64,000 nt of DNA from Sinosporangium siamense (GTDB lineage Bacteria; Actinomycetota; Actinomycetes; Streptosporangiales; Streptosporangiaceae): contig NZ_BOOW01000044.1 in the NCBI RefSeq assembly GCF_016863435.1, positions 62,001-126,000 of the forward strand. The letters are read 5' to 3'. This document shows, in pieces, positions 16,767 to 24,464 of the stretch. The notes under the pieces were generated by a model. It had not been told where the DNA came from and made no database searches. It worked only from the letters and a program-made list of their open reading frames with translations. The translations under genes and the position numbers were made by a program. Numbering within the stretch: position 1 is the stretch's first letter; every line of letters begins with the position of its first letter.

Positions 16767-17546
16767 TCACCTCCGGCCCACCACCACGGTCGCATACTCC
16801 TCTTCCGAGGTGGCCACGCTCGCCTTCAGGCCGGCGCGGGTGAAGGACTCGAGTGTGCGTGCGGCCTGGTGTTCGCCCGTCTCGACCAGCAGGCATCCGC
16901 CGGGGGCGAGCCACTGAGGGGCGGCGGCTATCACGCGGCGCTGCACATCCAGGCCGTCGGCGCCGCCGTCCAGGGCCACCCTCGGTTCGTGATCGCGGGC
17001 CTCGGCCGGGAGGAGGCCGAGCTCGTCGGTGGGGACATAAGGGGCGTTGGCCACCAGGATGTCGATGCGGCCCCGCAAGGCGGCGGGCAAGGGGGTGTAG
17101 AGGTCACCTTCGTATACCGTGCCGCCGACCGGCTCGATGTTGCGGCGCGCGCAGCGGACGGCAGCCGGATCGATGTCGACGGCGTGGAGCTCCAGTCCGG
17201 GAAGGGCCGTGGCGAGAGCGGTGCCGACGGCGCCCGAGCCGCAGCACAGGTCGACGGCGACCGAGGCGGCCCGGCCGAGATCCACGGCCCGCCGGACAAG
17301 GAACTCGGTGCGGCGGCGCGGCACGAACACCCCCGCCTCGACGGAGACACGCAGACCGCAGAACTCCGCCCAGCCCACGACGTGTTCAAGCGGCAGACCG
17401 GCGGCGCGGCGATCAGCCATGGCGTCGAGCTCGGCCGGGGTGCGGGCGGCCGAGACCAGCAGCTCGGCTTCCTCTTCGGCGAAGACACAACCCGCGGCCC
17501 TGAGCCGGGAGACGATGGCGGACAGGGGGAGAGAAACAGACGACAT
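16767..17546 (-). CDS. PrmC-related putative protein-(glutamine-N5) methyltransferase
   Basis: The 259-residue protein is a class I SAM-dependent methyltransferase of the HemK/PrmC group: GWAEFCGLRVSVEAGVFVPR precedes the SAM loop VAVDLCCGSGAVGTALA, the acidic EGDLYTPLP follows, and the catalytic motif reads NAPYVP. PrmC proteins methylate the GGQ glutamine of release factors and have NPPY. The Pro-to-Ala change matches the PrmC-related actinobacterial subfamily whose substrate is unknown. The ATG at 17546 follows GAAAGG. The 5' leader can fold into a compact three-helix structure. Confidence 0.85.
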   Translation of the reverse strand: MSSVSLPLSAIVSRLRAAGCVFAEEEAELLVSAARTPAELDAMADRRAAGLPLEHVVGWAEFCGLRVSVEAGVFVPRRRTEFLVRRAVDLGRAASVAVDLCCGSGAVGTALATALPGLELHAVDIDPAAVRCARRNIEPVGGTVYEGDLYTPLPAALRGRIDILVANAPYVPTDELGLLPAEARDHEPRVALDGGADGLDVQRRVIAAAPQWLAPGGCLLVETGEHQAARTLESFTRAGLKASVATSEEEYATVVVGRR

Positions 17547-17565
17547 GAGAGCCTTTCACGATGAA

Positions 17566-17623
17566 GGGCGCTCGCCGGTCAGCTCACACGGGCTGACCTT
17601 CCGACCGAAAGGCGAGAGCACCC
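17566..17623 (-). ncRNA. Candidate structured 5' leader of the PrmC-like gene
   Basis: In the transcript direction the 58 bases 17623-17566 fold as a three-way junction. The closing stem pairs GGGTGCTC(TC)GCC with GGCGAGCGCCC, one arm is CCTTTC-GGTC-GGAAGG (sharing two C with the closing stem), and another is GGTCAGC-N8-GCTGACC. The element ends 20 bases before the ATG. A further small hairpin, CCTTCA-TCG-TGAAAGG, could cover the ribosome site. It matches no riboswitch class I can recognise, and GC-rich DNA folds easily, so function is unproven. Confidence 0.35.
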
Positions 17624-17904
17624 AACCTGGCCTGGCATGAGCGAATCTCACCTCCTCATGTCGCACTCCGCAGGGATGGCAACCCTACCGTGAATCCCCT
17701 CCCCCAATCACCGGCATTTCCGCCCCCACCCCGCGCGCTCGGGGCCGGCTGAAGGTCAGGGGAACAGTGCCGGCGCACTCTGGCCGACGACGGGAATTGC
17801 GTTCCGAATTCCTGCATCGCCGCCGCGCCACCGCCGAGCGAATGAGAGTTCCGGTGACGGGAGCGGCCCGCCCCGGGGCCGAGTGGGCGCGCTAGCGTCG
17901 GGGC
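17624..17904. other. Intergenic, no gene seen
   Basis: This is the divergent promoter space between the PrmC-like and DsbA-family genes. I see no conserved frame, repeat or obvious -10/-35 pair. Confidence 0.4.
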
Positions 17905-18516
17905 ATGGCGACGACGGTGGATTTCTGGTTCGACCCCTCATGTCCGTACAGCTATGTGACGGCGCGGTGGCTGCGTGAGGTGACGAAGGTCCGGCCTATC
18001 GAAGTGTGCTGGCGAGTGATGAGCCTGTCGGTGCTCAACGAGGGCCGGGAGGTCGATCCGGAAGGTGACACCGAAGGCTATCTGTGGTTTCCCGCCCGGG
18101 TCTGCGCTGCCGTGCAGCGTGAGCACGGGCATGAGGCGCTCGGGCGGTTCTATGAGGCCTTGTGGACCACGGGGGACGAGGGGCAGGACTGGCTCGCGCC
18201 GTTCGAGCGGGCGCTGGAGGCGGCGGGGTTGCCGGTCGCGCTGGCCGGGGCCGGGTCGTCGGCGGACTACGACGGGTTCCTGCGGGCGTCGCACGCCGAG
18301 GGGATCGGGCTGATCGGGGATCACGTGGGGACGCCGATCGTGGCGACGACGGGTGCCGAGGGCGGGCGGGTCGCGTTCTTCGGGCCGGTCATCTCCCAGG
18401 TGCCCACGGGTGAGCGGGCGGGGCGGCTCTGGGACGGCGCGGTGCTGGTGGCCGGCACGCCTGGGTTCCACGAGCTGAAGGGGACCCCGCACGAGGAACC
18501 CCGGCTGCACGATTAG
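17905..18516 (+). CDS. DsbA-family protein, mycothiol-dependent nitroreductase (Rv2466c) type
   Basis: The protein has 203 residues with the thioredoxin fold of the Rv2466c group: DFWFDPSCPYSYVTARWL at the N-terminus, VMSLSVLNEGRE, GDHVGTPIVATTG, and FFGPVISQVPTGERAGRLWD. Rv2466c uses CPWC and mycothiol to reduce nitro compounds. Here the second active-site residue is Ser (CPYS), so a monothiol mechanism through mycothiol is possible, but an internal disulfide is not. The ATG is about 120 bases after a strongly biased intergenic stretch. It appears monocistronic and ends at a bidirectional terminator. Confidence 0.82.
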   Translation: MATTVDFWFDPSCPYSYVTARWLREVTKVRPIEVCWRVMSLSVLNEGREVDPEGDTEGYLWFPARVCAAVQREHGHEALGRFYEALWTTGDEGQDWLAPFERALEAAGLPVALAGAGSSADYDGFLRASHAEGIGLIGDHVGTPIVATTGAEGGRVAFFGPVISQVPTGERAGRLWDGAVLVAGTPGFHELKGTPHEEPRLHD

Positions 18517-18589
18517 GCCCGCCGGGGCACGACACGCGGTGGGTGAGCCACTCGGCATAGGTATGGGCGGGCCTCTCCCGGCTCAGGCC

Positions 18590-18620
18590 AGGGGTGGGAG
18601 TCTTCCGCACTCTCACCCCT
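18590..18620. terminator. Bidirectional hairpin between convergent genes
   Basis: AGGGGTGGGAGT and ACTCTCACCCCT pair over 11 of 12 positions around a seven-base loop, between the ends of the DsbA-family gene and the PAS-LuxR gene. Confidence 0.55.
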
Positions 18621-18692
18621 AGACCGACGGCACACCGCCGTGAGCGAAGCCGAGGCGAGGGGTCGGCTTCACGCGTCCGGCACGTCAGGTGC

Positions 18693-19382
18693 TCACTTGA
18701 CGAAGTCCTGCACGACCTTCGGCGGCCAGGTGCCCACCTTCAGCACCCCCATGGAGTAGGCGCGCGACACGAGCGCGGCCCGGTTGGGCACCCGGAGCTT
18801 ACGGAACAGGCAGGTGACGTGATATTCGACGCCCTGCCGGCTCAGATAGAGGCGTGAGGCGAGGGGCACGGTCGAGACCCCCGCCGCGATGCCCTCCAGG
18901 ATGCGGGCGTCGATCTCACTGAGGATCTTCTTGCGGTTGGTGACCACCCCCACATCCTCGGAGCCGTAGTCCGAGGTCATCATCACAAGGATCGCGAACA
19001 CGTCGGGCGTGCCGCCGCGCACGGCGATGGCCGCGAGCGGCACGGTGAACGCCGCGCCGTCGGCCCCGACGGCGATCACGTCCGTGGCGAACCGGTCACG
19101 CCTGCCGTCGAGGAGCCCGGCGAACTGGCGCAGCAGCGGCTGCCGCACGCTCGGATGGACGAGGTCGACGAAGGTGCGTCCGCAAAGCTCACCCGAGGAG
19201 CTGCCGAATCTCCGGAAGAACTCCTGATTGGCCTGCTGGATGGTGAGAGTCCGGTCTAAGCAGGCCATGTTCAGCCCAGACTGCTGGAAGTTCGAAGCAT
19301 CCTCATTTGAGGCAACATTGTCGGGTTTGAGACCATGCGCCATGTTTTGCGGTAGGCCAACCAGTGCGGGAACGTAAATCAC
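18693..19382 (-). CDS. PAS-LuxR transcriptional activator (PimM/FscRI type)
   Basis: A PAS domain (MACLDRTLTIQQANQEFFRR to VPLAAIAVRGGTPDVFAILV) is followed by a LuxR helix-turn-helix (SEIDARILEGIAAGVSTVPL, LYLSRQGVEYHVTCLFRKL) and the tail VGTWPPKVVQDFVK. That architecture and tail are those of PimM/AmphRIV/NysRIV/FscRI, pathway activators of polyene macrolide clusters. I used the GTG at 19382 because GGAAAGGGG precedes it by seven bases; this gives 229 residues. It is divergent from the polyene-type operon, and two sequences resembling the published PimM operator lie in the 1.1 kb between them. Confidence 0.85.
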   Translation of the reverse strand: MIYVPALVGLPQNMAHGLKPDNVASNEDASNFQQSGLNMACLDRTLTIQQANQEFFRRFGSSSGELCGRTFVDLVHPSVRQPLLRQFAGLLDGRRDRFATDVIAVGADGAAFTVPLAAIAVRGGTPDVFAILVMMTSDYGSEDVGVVTNRKKILSEIDARILEGIAAGVSTVPLASRLYLSRQGVEYHVTCLFRKLRVPNRAALVSRAYSMGVLKVGTWPPKVVQDFVK

Positions 19383-19987
19383 AAATGAACCCCTTTCCCG
19401 TTGCGGCGGAGAATATTCGCACAGCGAATGCTGCACAGCAGCATGCCCTTTACCGATGGAATCAATCATGGATACGCACGCATTAAACATGACCGACTTG
19501 CGGCCCGCGCCGAACGGCGGGCCTCCGCCTCACCTTTCCGCACTTCACAGCGGGGCGACCGGCGGGCGCGGCGGGGCAATGCCCGTTGAGCGGCGTTCGC
19601 GCACGTGCTGGATTAACACTGCCTTAACATTTCTCATTCTCCGCGCTTTTGCCGGCGGACCCCTATGGCCGACCGGGGGCCGACATATCACCCGGGCACT
19701 TAAACAAACACGCCTACGCCTCACACCCCCCGGCGGTGTTCTCCCGACAGAATGGCGACAACGGAGCACTGCGCCATTTTCCTCCCTTTTCACCACGAAC
19801 CCCCAGAAGGGCGCCGCACGCTCCTCCGCCCCACCGACCAGGCGAAGACCGCCCCACGCCGTACGGCGAAGCCTCGAATCCCGGCCCCGGCCCGCGCGGG
19901 AGGAGGGCGGCCGGGCACCCGCCGCCCTCCTCCCGGAGCGGCCGGCCCCCGCGGCGCCGCGCGCCGGCCGGAAAACGCTCTGGGCAC

Positions 19988-20008
19988 CCGGCGGGGAAAT
20001 CCCGCCGG
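19988..20008. promoter_or_regulatory. PimM-like operator inside a perfect palindrome
   Basis: CCGGCGGG-GAAAT-CCCGCCGG is a perfect 8+8 inverted repeat. Its core GGGGAAATCCCG at 19993-20004 satisfies all twelve central positions of the published PimM box CTVGGGAWWTCCCBAG; only the outer two bases on each side differ. Confidence 0.5.
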
Positions 20009-20431
20009 AAAAACAATTGTGCGGTCCTGCGACAGGAAAGTGCCAGACCCGGCAAAGAACACTCCTCGCACCCGGAAGCGCATTTGAGAATATGCGCTGA
20101 GAACGCATGCCTCATCGCGATGCGATCGACTTGAGCAAGCGTACCCGAGCGACCGGCCGCCACCGCGTAGGGAAACCATCAAGGGAACGGCCCCGGCTAT
20201 ATGTAATCCATCAAGACAGGCGACCGCCTTTTCCTGCCGCCGGTCCGCCCTCGTGCACACCCGCGCGCGCGATCCATGGCGGCAAACGCCCCCCTCCGCC
20301 CGCCGCCGCTTTTCCACCGCCCGGCAGGACACCGCCCGATATGACGCGGCTCACTGCGGATCTCCGTACGGCACGGCCCCGGCGCCGCCGGGGTGCCGCG
20401 TGGCACGGAAGCAGGGGGAAAGAGGCCGAGT

Positions 20432-20447
20432 CTAAGGATTTCCCGGC
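20432..20447 (+). promoter_or_regulatory. PimM-like operator at the biosynthetic operon promoter
   Basis: CTAAGGATTTCCCGGC agrees with 13 of 16 positions of the PimM consensus CTVGGGAWWTCCCBAG. It lies 52 bases before the glycosyltransferase ATG, where PimM-family boxes overlap the -35 region. A near-palindrome, TTGGGTGCACTCAA, lies downstream at about 20466-20479. Confidence 0.5.
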
Positions 20448-20498
20448 GCCCGGCGTGAGATCACATTGGGTGCACTCAACACCTCTGTTAGGAGTCCG

Positions 20499-21893
20499 AT
20501 GAGCACCCCCGCGAGGCCGATCCTGTTCGTCAGCCTGCCGGAGAGCGGCCTGCTCAACCCGCTGCTCGTGCTGGCCGGAGAGCTGACCCGGCGCGGGGTG
20601 CCCGACCTGTGGTTCGCCACCGACGAGCCGAGGCGCACCGAGGTCGAGCGGCTGGCGCGGCGCACACGGGTGGCGTTCGCCTCGCTCGGCGAGGTGTTCG
20701 GCGAGTTGTCGGCGGTGACCTGGGACGACGACGTCTACCGGGCGGTGACCCAGACGTCGCGGTTCAAGGCCCATCGCGCCGTCGTCAGGCACTCCTATCG
20801 CCCGGATCTCCACGCGGAGAAATTCCGCCGGCTGGAAACGGTGGTGGACAAGGTCTCCCCCGCGCTCATGGTCATCGACTGCATGAGTGGTTTCGCGATC
20901 GATGTGGCCTTGTCGCGGGAGATCCCGTTCGTGTTGAGCGTGCCATTTCTACCGAGCAACGTGCTGACCTCGTACAACCCATTCGGCCGGTCGTATACGC
21001 CGCGTGACTTCCCGGTGCCGCATTCCGGCCTGCCGTACCCGATGCGATTCACCCAACGTCTGAGCAACACCGTGTTCCGGCTTCGCACGCTCGCGATGTT
21101 CTTCAATCCGGCGCTCGGAAAGCTGCTGTCGGAGGACGCGAGATACCGCAGGGAGCTGCGTCTTCCACGGCCGGATCCGATGACCAGGATCGAAAAAGCG
21201 GACCTGGTGCTGTGCAATTCCATCGCCGAGCTGGACTATCCCTTCGAGATCCCGGAGAAGGTGAAGCTGGTGGGCGCGATGATGCCGCCGCTCCCGGAGG
21301 CGCCGCGCACCGAGCCCGGGCCCGCCGACTGGCTCGACGCGCAGTCGTCGGTGGTCTACATGGGGTTCGGCACGATCACCCGGCTCACCCGGGAGCAGGT
21401 CGCGGCACTGGTGGAGGTCGCGCGGCGGCTCGACGGCAGGCACCAGGTGCTCTGGAAATTACCCAAGGAGCAGCAGCCGCTCCTGCCGCCGGCCGCGACG
21501 CTCCCCGGCAACCTCCGCGTCGAGAGCTGGCTCCCCTCCCAGCTCGACGTGCTGGCCCACCCGAACGTCAAGGTGTTCTTCACCCACGGCGGCGGCAACG
21601 GCTTCAACGAGGGGGTCTACTTCGGTAAGCCGATGGTCATGCGGCCCCTGTGGGTGGACTGCTTCGACCAGGCCGTGCGCGGCCGGGACATCGGCATCAG
21701 CCTCACCCTCGACCGGCCGCAGGAGGTCGATCCGGAGGACGTGCTCGACAAGCTCACCCGGGTGCTTGAGGATCCCGGTTTCCGGGAGCGCTCCCAGTCG
21801 CTCGGCGAGCTTCAGCGGCGGGCGGGCGGCAGGTGTGCCGCCGCCGATCTCATCTGCGACCTGCCGGTTCTGGCCCAACGAGCCTCCGCCTGA
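20499..21893 (+). CDS. Polyene-type macrolide glycosyltransferase (FscMI/NysDI-like)
   Basis: This is a 464-residue GT1-fold (GT-B) enzyme. The N-half has FVSLPESGLLNPLLVLAGEL; the donor-binding C-half has VVYMGFGTITRLTREQV and the motif FTHGGGNGFNEGVYFGKP. Polyene glycosyltransferases attach GDP-mycosamine to the macrolactone, and the length and HGGGN motif fit them. It is the first gene of the operon, with AGGAG five bases before the ATG. The aminotransferase starts 13 bases after its stop. With no local macrolactone PKS, the acceptor is uncertain. Confidence 0.8.
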   Translation: MSTPARPILFVSLPESGLLNPLLVLAGELTRRGVPDLWFATDEPRRTEVERLARRTRVAFASLGEVFGELSAVTWDDDVYRAVTQTSRFKAHRAVVRHSYRPDLHAEKFRRLETVVDKVSPALMVIDCMSGFAIDVALSREIPFVLSVPFLPSNVLTSYNPFGRSYTPRDFPVPHSGLPYPMRFTQRLSNTVFRLRTLAMFFNPALGKLLSEDARYRRELRLPRPDPMTRIEKADLVLCNSIAELDYPFEIPEKVKLVGAMMPPLPEAPRTEPGPADWLDAQSSVVYMGFGTITRLTREQVAALVEVARRLDGRHQVLWKLPKEQQPLLPPAATLPGNLRVESWLPSQLDVLAHPNVKVFFTHGGGNGFNEGVYFGKPMVMRPLWVDCFDQAVRGRDIGISLTLDRPQEVDPEDVLDKLTRVLEDPGFRERSQSLGELQRRAGGRCAAADLICDLPVLAQRASA

Positions 21894-21906
21894 GAGCGAG
21901 ACTGCT

Positions 21907-22965
21907 ATGCCGTACCTGTATCCCGTGTCCCAGCCATATCTCACGGGACGAGAACTCGAATATGTGACCGGGACGATCAACGACGGGTGGATCTCCTCCC
22001 AGGGCCCCTTCGTGCAGCGCTTCGAGCGCGCGTTCGCCGACTACCACGGCAGCGCCCACGGCGTGGCCTGCGGCTCGGGCACCGCGGCCCTCACGCTGGC
22101 GCTGCGCGCCCTCGGCGTCGGGCCGGGGGACGAGGTGATCGTGCCGGAGTTCACGATGATCGCGTGCGCCTGGGCGGTCACCTACACCGGCGCCACACCG
22201 GTGTTCGTGGACTGCGCCGACGACATGAACATCGACGTCACGCGGATCGAGGAGAAGATCACCCCGCGGACGAAGGCCATCATGCCCGTGCACATCTACG
22301 GGCGGCGCTGCTCCATGGCCGCGATCATGGACATCGCCTTCGAGTACAACCTGCGTGTGGTCGAGGACTCCGCCGAGGCGATCGGCGTGCGGCCGGTGGG
22401 CGACATCGCCTGCTTCTCGTTGTACGCCAACAAGATCATTACCGCGGGTGAGGGCGGCATCTGCCTCACCGACGACCCGCGGCTCGCCGCGCAGCTCGCC
22501 CACCTGCGGGGCATGGCCTTCACCGCCGACCACAGCTTCCTGCACAAGAAGCTCGCCTACAACTTCCGCATGACGGCGATGCAGGCGGCGGTCGCGCTCG
22601 CGCAGGTGGAGCGGCTCGACGACATCCTCGCCGCGCGCCGCGAGATCGAGCGCCGCTACGACCTCGGTCTCAAGGACATCCCGGAGGTCACGGTGATGCC
22701 GCCGCGGGATGTGCTGTGGATGTACGACATCCGCGCCGAGCACCGCGACGAACTGCGTGTCTTCCTGGAGGGCGAGGGCGTCGAGACCCGGCTGTTCTTC
22801 AAGCCGATGAGCCGCCAGCCGGGCTATTACACGCCGGAGTGGCCGTCCCTCAACGCGAGCCGGTTCAGCGCGGACGGCCTCTACCTGCCGACCTACACGG
22901 CCCTGACGCCCGCGGACCAGGACTACGTCACGGGGAAGATCCGCTCCTTCTACGGCACGGCCTGA
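21907..22965 (+). CDS. Sugar aminotransferase, DegT/DnrJ/EryC1 family (FscMII-like)
   Basis: The 352-residue PLP enzyme has ACGSGTAALTLALRALGVGP, the Asp-containing VVEDSAEAIGV, and the Schiff-base Lys in SLYANKIITAGEGG. In polyene clusters the equivalent enzyme converts GDP-4-keto- or 3-keto-6-deoxymannose to GDP-mycosamine (perosamine-synthase-like fold). Position directly after the glycosyltransferase repeats the polyene MI-MII order. The GDP-mannose 4,6-dehydratase needed upstream in the pathway is not in the window and may be supplied by primary metabolism. Confidence 0.85.
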   Translation: MPYLYPVSQPYLTGRELEYVTGTINDGWISSQGPFVQRFERAFADYHGSAHGVACGSGTAALTLALRALGVGPGDEVIVPEFTMIACAWAVTYTGATPVFVDCADDMNIDVTRIEEKITPRTKAIMPVHIYGRRCSMAAIMDIAFEYNLRVVEDSAEAIGVRPVGDIACFSLYANKIITAGEGGICLTDDPRLAAQLAHLRGMAFTADHSFLHKKLAYNFRMTAMQAAVALAQVERLDDILAARREIERRYDLGLKDIPEVTVMPPRDVLWMYDIRAEHRDELRVFLEGEGVETRLFFKPMSRQPGYYTPEWPSLNASRFSADGLYLPTYTALTPADQDYVTGKIRSFYGTA

Positions 22966-22994
22966 GCTAGAGTCGAGAGAGGCGGACAACCGCG

Positions 22995-24173
22995 ATGGGC
23001 ACCACCGAACCGAGGGTCGTCGACTTCCCGCTGCGCAGGCCGGGTGAGCCGTTCCCCCCGCCGCGCTACGAGGACTACCGGCACCACGAGGGCCTGGTCG
23101 TGTCGCACCTCCCCAACGGGAACAAGGTGTGGCTGGTGACGCGGCACGAGGACGTGCGCGCCGTGCTCACCAACAAGAAGATCAGCTCCAATCCCGATCA
23201 CAAGGGGTTCCCGAACATCAGCGACACCATGGGCGTGCCGCGGCAGGAGCAGATTCCGGGCTGGTTCGTGGGGCTGGACTCCCCCGAGCACGACCGGTTC
23301 CGCAAGGCGCTCATCCCGGAGTTCACCGTACGGCGGGTGCGGCAGATGCGCCCGGCGATCGAGCGCACGGTCGAGGAGCGCATCGACGCGATGCTCGCCG
23401 CGGGCGACCACGCCGACCTGGTGGCCGACTTCGCGCTGCCCGTGCCGTCCCTGGTGATCTCGACGCTGCTGGGCGTGCCCCCGGTGGACCGCGACTTCTT
23501 CGAGTCCCGCACCCGCACCCTGGTCGCCATCCGCGCCTCGACCGACCGCCAGCGGGACACCGCCACCAAGGAGCTCCTGCGCTACATCAACCGGCTCGTG
23601 GCCATCAAGGAGAAGTGGCCGGGCGACGACCTGATCAGCAGGCTGCTGGCCTCGGGCACGCTCGCCGCGAACGAGATGTCGGGCGTGCTGATGCTGCTGC
23701 TCATCGCCGGGCATGAGACGACGGCCAACAACATCGCCCTCGGCGTGGTGACGCTGCTGCTCAACCCCGAGTGGGTCGGCGACGACCGGGCCGTGGAGGA
23801 GACGCTGCGCTTCCACTCGGTGGCCGACCTCGTGTCGCTGCGGGTGGCGGTCGAGGACGTCGAGGTGTCGGGGCAGCTCATCAAGGCGGGCGAGGGCATC
23901 ATTCCCCTGGTGGCCGCGGCCAACCATGACGCCGAGGCGTTCGCCTGCCCGCACGCGTTCGATCCGGCGCGCACCGAGCGGCACCACGTGGCGTTCGGCT
24001 ACGGGGTGCACCAGTGCCTCGGCCAGAACCTCGTCAGGGTCGAGATGGAGATCGCCTACCGCAAGCTCTTCGAGCGTATTCCGGGCCTGCGGCTCGCGGT
24101 GCCCGTGGAGGACCTGCCGTTCAAGCACGACGGGGTGCTGTGCGGCCTGCACGAGCTGCCGGTCCGCTGGTAG
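22995..24173 (+). CDS. Cytochrome P450, polyene tailoring type (FscP-like)
   Basis: The 392-residue bacterial P450 has the I-helix AGHETTANN, the K-helix ETLRF, and the haem loop FGYGVHQCLGQNL with its Cys ligand. In candicidin, nystatin and amphotericin clusters the P450 next to the ferredoxin oxidises an exocyclic methyl of the ring to carboxylate. It is followed 57 bases later by its presumed redox partner. The sequence cannot show which position is oxidised, and if no macrolactone is made the enzyme must act elsewhere. Confidence 0.85.
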   Translation: MGTTEPRVVDFPLRRPGEPFPPPRYEDYRHHEGLVVSHLPNGNKVWLVTRHEDVRAVLTNKKISSNPDHKGFPNISDTMGVPRQEQIPGWFVGLDSPEHDRFRKALIPEFTVRRVRQMRPAIERTVEERIDAMLAAGDHADLVADFALPVPSLVISTLLGVPPVDRDFFESRTRTLVAIRASTDRQRDTATKELLRYINRLVAIKEKWPGDDLISRLLASGTLAANEMSGVLMLLLIAGHETTANNIALGVVTLLLNPEWVGDDRAVEETLRFHSVADLVSLRVAVEDVEVSGQLIKAGEGIIPLVAAANHDAEAFACPHAFDPARTERHHVAFGYGVHQCLGQNLVRVEMEIAYRKLFERIPGLRLAVPVEDLPFKHDGVLCGLHELPVRW

Positions 24174-24230
24174 CCCCCGCCGGACGTCGCACAGCACTGT
24201 CGCACTGTCGCACACCACACAGGAGAGAAC

Positions 24231-24419
24231 ATGCGGATCAGCGTCGACCCCGACCGCTGCGTCGGGGCGGGCCAGTGTGTGTTGTCGGCCCCCGAGGTCT
24301 TCGACCAGGACGCCGACGGGATCGTCACCGTCGTCAACGCCCGGCCCGCCGACGATGAGGCGGTGCGGCACGCCGGCGAACTCTGCCCGTCGGGCAGCAT
24401 CACCCTCCACGAGGACTGA
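24231..24419 (+). CDS. Ferredoxin ([3Fe-4S]-type), P450 redox partner (FscFE-like)
   Basis: A 62-residue protein with the single-cluster pattern CVGAGQC followed by a distant CP (ELCPSGS) has three cluster cysteines, as in P450-associated actinobacterial ferredoxins. The ATG is preceded by AGGAGAG. Its place between the P450 and the thioesterase matches aromatic polyene clusters. Confidence 0.88.
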   Translation: MRISVDPDRCVGAGQCVLSAPEVFDQDADGIVTVVNARPADDEAVRHAGELCPSGSITLHED

Positions 24420-24464
24420 AGGGACACCGGCTCCGGCGGTGCCCTCCGAGAAAGGATCCCCTTG

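Larger units (their letters stand above)
19383..20498. other. 1.1 kb regulatory intergenic region of the polyene-type locus
   Basis: No frame shows coding bias or homology on either strand; several open frames exist only because stops are rare in this DNA. The region holds two PimM-like boxes, an extended hairpin at 19939-19970 (CGGCCGGC arms around a GCGGCGCCGC palindrome) and the promoters of the regulator and of the biosynthetic operon. A leader of this size between the activator and the first gene is large and may contain an unseen small RNA or lost gene. Confidence 0.5.

Noticed and set aside
17566-17623. Cobalamin or SAM riboswitch label for the folded leader
   Set aside because: No B12 box or SAM-I/II core sequence is present. 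It is kept only as an unclassified structured leader.
19939-19970. Strong GC hairpin considered as a terminator
   Set aside because: No gene ends near it and neither side has a T-run in the transcript direction.
19456-20100. Frame in the regulator/operon gap considered as a RiPP precursor
   Set aside because: No ribosome site, no core-peptide pattern and no maturation enzyme nearby; Pro/Arg/Gly-rich throughout.
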